Shown here: one piece after another, positions 6,131 through 8,290 of the stretch
Position numbering within the stretch: position 1 is the first letter of the stretch
Layout of the letters: the number at the start of each line of letters is the position of its first letter
Source: Caldifarciminota bacterium
Lineage (GTDB): Bacteria > Hydrothermota > Hydrothermia > B15-G9
Direction: 5' to 3'
NCBI GenBank assembly: GCA_027064565.1
Contig: JAMOPK010000335.1
Location: 1 to 8,290 of the forward strand
DNA: 8,290 bases
Translations under genes and position numbers: made by a program
The notes under the pieces: generated by a model
The model's input: the letters and a program-made list of their open reading frames with translations, nothing else
What the model was told of the DNA's origin: nothing
Databases searched by the model: none

Positions 6131-6559
6131 ATGAAGACCTGGATACACGAATTTAAGTTATTGATACTTCTGACTTTAACCTTGATATCGCTGGTTGGCT
6201 GCAACTCATCAAAAGAGCCTTACACCGTCAGAAAGCAGCGGGTGCGGGGAAATGTCCGTGTGGCCGTCATCAACGCATCCGGCGTCAATGGGCTTGCGAG
6301 ACGGGTGACTTTCTGGTTACGCGGCATGGGTTATGATGTGCTTTACTACGGCTCTGACACTTCCACCCTGGAAAAGACCGTTATAATCGACCACGTTAAT
6401 CGGAACAAAAAATACGGTAAAATGCTCGGCGGAACAGTTGGGTGTGGTAACATCATCTACGAGCCCGATCCGGATTCCCTTTTCGATGTGACCGTCGTTA
6501 TAGGGCGTGATTATAAAAAATACTTCAAAGAAGCCGCCCAAAAGAGGTTGATTTACTGA
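6131..6559 (+). CDS. Small lipoprotein with a LytR_C domain
   Basis: From ATG 6131 this is a 142-residue protein. Residues 1-24 form a lipoprotein signal: a basic and hydrophobic stretch 'LLILLTLTLISLVGC' with lipobox LVGC and lipidated Cys24. Residues about 42-132 match the LytR C-terminal domain (LytR_C): 'VRVAVINASGVNGLARRV', 'LRGMGYDVLYYG', 'TVIIDH' and 'DVTVVIGRDYKKYF'. In Gram-positives this domain sits behind LytR-CpsA-Psr enzymes. In diderms it often stands alone on a membrane anchor, and its ligand is not known. The catalytic LCP domain is absent. An in-frame GTG at 6062 would add 23 residues ahead of the signal peptide, so it was not chosen. No clear ribosome site precedes ATG 6131. 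The stop TGA overlaps the lpxB start by one base (TGATG), so the two are co-transcribed and probably coupled in translation. Family call secure, function open. Confidence 0.88.
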   Translation: MKTWIHEFKLLILLTLTLISLVGCNSSKEPYTVRKQRVRGNVRVAVINASGVNGLARRVTFWLRGMGYDVLYYGSDTSTLEKTVIIDHVNRNKKYGKMLGGTVGCGNIIYEPDPDSLFDVTVVIGRDYKKYFKEAAQKRLIY

Positions 6560-7668
6560 TGGGGAAAACTATCTTCATCTCTGCCGGTGAGCCCTCAGGT
6601 GACTTGCACGCATCAGCGCTTGTCCGAAAGCTCAAAGAACGTTTGCCCGATGCCCGTTTCGTTGGGATGGGCGGGTCGTTGATGGCGGCGGAAGGCGTGG
6701 AGCTGATCCATTCGTTCGAGGAGGACGCTGTCGTCGGTTTCCTTGAGGCAGCTTTTAAGTTTCGGCGCCTGAAAAAGATAATGGCTGACCTTATTGGGGT
6801 GGCAAAACACGCCGATGTGGCCATAATGGTGGATTATCCGGGATTTAACCTGCGACTCGCCTCATACATCAAGCCATTCGGTGTCAACACCGTTTATTAC
6901 ATTGTCCCGCAGGTCTGGGCATGGGGCGGCTGGCGTGTCAGGGACCTCCGAAAATACATCGACCTCGCACTGGTCATTCTACCTTTTGAGGAGCCGCTTC
7001 TGCGCAGATACAACATCGACGCCCGGTTTGTAGGGCATCCGGTGGTCGATCTCGTCGAAAACGACAGGGAAGAGCTTGAGATTCAACACGGTAAACGGTG
7101 GACAGTAGGGCTTTTGCCCGGTTCGAGGCCGGATGAGATCAGGCGATTGCTTCCACGCATGCTGGCCATAAGGGAAGAGATATCCCGCAGGCTTGGCGGA
7201 GACGTCCATTTTATCGTCTCCCTGATGGATAACAGATTCCTGACGAGGGAACTTACCAGTGCCTCTGACATAACGGTCTGTCGCGGTAGGGCACGAGCCA
7301 TAATGCGCAGCTCCGACCTCGTCCTTCTGGCTTCGGGAACCGCATCGCTGGAGGCCGGGCTGATAGGCGTGCCGATGATCGTTCTCTACATGCTCTCAGA
7401 TGTCTCATGGCTCCTTGCCAAACTCATTGCCCGTATAAACTTCGTTAGCCTTGTGAACATCCTGCTCGGCAGGCGAACTGTCCCTGAGTTCGTCCAGCAC
7501 ATCCATCCTCGTGAGATAGCGGAGCTTTCTGTCAAACTCCTTACCGACACCGATGCGAGGGACAGGATGATAGCAGAATTGAGACGCCTTAAGCACATCC
7601 TCGGTGCGCGGGGCGCCGCCCGGAATGCGGCGGAGCACATCATCCGCAAATTCGACCTTTTGAAATGA
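6559..7668 (+). CDS. lpxB: Lipid-A-disaccharide synthase
   Basis: LpxB joins UDP-2,3-diacylglucosamine to 2,3-diacylglucosamine-1-phosphate (lipid X), making the beta-1,6 disaccharide of lipid A. It is a GT-B glycosyltransferase family 19 enzyme working at the inner face of the cytoplasmic membrane. The 369-residue protein is near the usual 380. Visible motifs are the N-terminal 'ISAGEPSGDLHAS' (7-19), 'IMVDYPGFNLRLA' (89-101), 'YIVPQVWAWG' (114-123), 'GLLPGSRPDEIRRLLP' (184-199), 'LASGTASLEAGLIGVPMIVLY' with the nucleotide-sugar region (257-277), and 'NFVSLVNILLGRRTVPEFVQ' (294-313). In the last motif 'LVN' replaces the more common 'LPN', a mild departure. The start overlaps the preceding stop by one base. 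Only a weak GAGG precedes it, so coupled translation is likely. The presence of lpxB implies an outer membrane containing lipid A, although the other lpx genes are not in this window. Confidence 0.96.
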   Translation: MGKTIFISAGEPSGDLHASALVRKLKERLPDARFVGMGGSLMAAEGVELIHSFEEDAVVGFLEAAFKFRRLKKIMADLIGVAKHADVAIMVDYPGFNLRLASYIKPFGVNTVYYIVPQVWAWGGWRVRDLRKYIDLALVILPFEEPLLRRYNIDARFVGHPVVDLVENDREELEIQHGKRWTVGLLPGSRPDEIRRLLPRMLAIREEISRRLGGDVHFIVSLMDNRFLTRELTSASDITVCRGRARAIMRSSDLVLLASGTASLEAGLIGVPMIVLYMLSDVSWLLAKLIARINFVSLVNILLGRRTVPEFVQHIHPREIAELSVKLLTDTDARDRMIAELRRLKHILGARGAARNAAEHIIRKFDLLK

Positions 7669-7709
7669 CTTGCTTTTGCACCTCTGAGGCAATAACCTCT
7701 CTCCCGTGA
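7665..7709 (+). CDS. Possible 14-codon coupling peptide between lpxB and the next gene
   Basis: ATG at 7665 overlaps the lpxB stop in an ATGA, and its own TGA (7707-7709) overlaps the GTG start of the next gene in a GTGA. The peptide would read MTCFCTSEAITSLP. Ribosomes ending lpxB could restart here and hand over to the next start, which lacks a ribosome site. Such overlaps can arise by chance over so short a stretch, so this is speculative. Confidence 0.25.
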   Translation: MTCFCTSEAITSLP

Positions 7710-8290
7710 TCTTCGCAACTCTCCTGATACTGGTCTCGGAATCAAAAATTTTTGTATCTTTCGACTTCCTTGAATCCATCTCGACCGCTTCCTTTGTTTT
7801 TCAACGCACCGCTGCGCCCCTGAATCTGAGCTTTTCCTCATTTGCCAAAAACGATGAGGTCATAGGCCGGAAGATCAGGGAGATAGATTTCACTACCTCC
7901 TACAATTACCCTCTTGGAAAATCATCGCTGACTTTCAAGTTTGATGGTTCTACCCGCACCGAAAACGCTGCTAATGCCCGCACCCTGAACGCCGGAGTGC
8001 TATCCATCCTGCCGATAAACGATTTCCTGCGGTTTACTCAGGATGTCAATTTTGAGGTTCAACGGTTGAGCGGCACGGTTTACACCGCGGACAATTCCGG
8101 AATAGACCTATCGGGCGAGCTGAGCATAGGCCGCGAAGATAGAGGATTAAAAATTTACCATCTGTTGGATAAAAAGCGGCTCATCAGCAAAAACCTTGAT
8201 GGTGTTAGATACAGTTTGACACTGCCCGATAGGGGGATTAAGGCCATCGGCAGGGCGGAGTATGAGGTGAGCAGTTACGAGATAACCGGC
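7706..8290 (+). CDS. Probable outer-membrane beta-barrel or exported beta-rich protein, N-terminal part
   Basis: A frame opens with GTG at 7706 and remains open for 195 codons to the right edge, so the gene is truncated by the window. An in-frame stop at 7685-7687 makes this GTG the first usable start, and no ATG follows in frame. The N-terminus 'MIFATLLILVSES' is hydrophobic but lacks a basic n-region, so it is a weak signal peptide. The remainder has alternating polar and hydrophobic residues typical of antiparallel strands: 'LNLSFSSF', 'IDFTTSYNYPLG', 'SSLTFKFDGSTRT', 'VNFEVQRLSGTVYT', 'IDLSGELSIG', 'VRYSLTLP', 'GRAEYEVSSYEI'. That suggests an outer-membrane barrel, and its place 37 bp after lpxB fits an envelope operon. 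I do not recognise a specific family. No Shine-Dalgarno precedes the GTG; a tiny overlapping frame may couple its translation to lpxB. Confidence 0.7.
   Translation, partial: MIFATLLILVSESKIFVSFDFLESISTASFVFQRTAAPLNLSFSSFAKNDEVIGRKIREIDFTTSYNYPLGKSSLTFKFDGSTRTENAANARTLNAGVLSILPINDFLRFTQDVNFEVQRLSGTVYTADNSGIDLSGELSIGREDRGLKIYHLLDKKRLISKNLDGVRYSLTLPDRGIKAIGRAEYEVSSYEITG

Overview
The window reads as chromosomal DNA from a diderm (Gram-negative-type) bacterium. lpxB gives direct evidence of lipid A synthesis. A large secreted protein ends in a 'VVPNPY ... GLYFYVIKTD' Ig-like tail of the kind common in the FCB superphylum and neighbouring candidate phyla (Zixibacteria, KSB1, WOR-3-like lineages). 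That placement is inferred from protein style and is not proven; nothing here names a species. All genes are tightly packed, and no gap exceeds about 140 bp.

Layout. (1) 1-1170 (+): the C-terminal 389 residues of a secreted protein with a fibronectin-III-like module and a C-terminal FlgD-Ig/T9SS-type tail, open at the left edge. (2) 1179-5991 (-): a five-gene operon read leftwards. Its order is a soluble PAS-PAS histidine kinase, a response regulator (REC + PATAN/DUF4388-like + acidic linker + roadblock-like C-terminus), a stand-alone roadblock/LC7 (MglB-like) protein, an MglA-like Ras-type GTPase, and a MoxR AAA+ ATPase. Gene junctions are 22 bp, a 4-bp ATGA overlap, 18 bp, and an overlap of up to 47 bp. 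Strong Shine-Dalgarno sites precede the three middle genes. (3) 5992-6130: a divergent intergenic region. A very good sigma70-type promoter faces the operon (TTGAAA-17-TATACT) and weaker candidates face right. (4) 6131-8290 (+): a small lipoprotein with a LytR_C domain, lpxB (TGATG overlap), and the start of a probable outer-membrane beta-barrel protein that runs off the right edge.

How the genes may work together. The leftward operon looks like a complete signalling module. A cytosolic kinase would phosphorylate a regulator that has no DNA-binding domain but carries PATAN and roadblock-like modules. That regulator would then act by protein contact on the MglB-like protein and the MglA GTPase, the pair that sets cell polarity or motility in Myxococcus. 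The MoxR ATPase sits at the end of the operon without its usual DUF58/VWA partners. The wiring is inferred from gene order and domains. The rightward genes form a cell-envelope group (lipoprotein, lipid A synthesis, outer-membrane protein).
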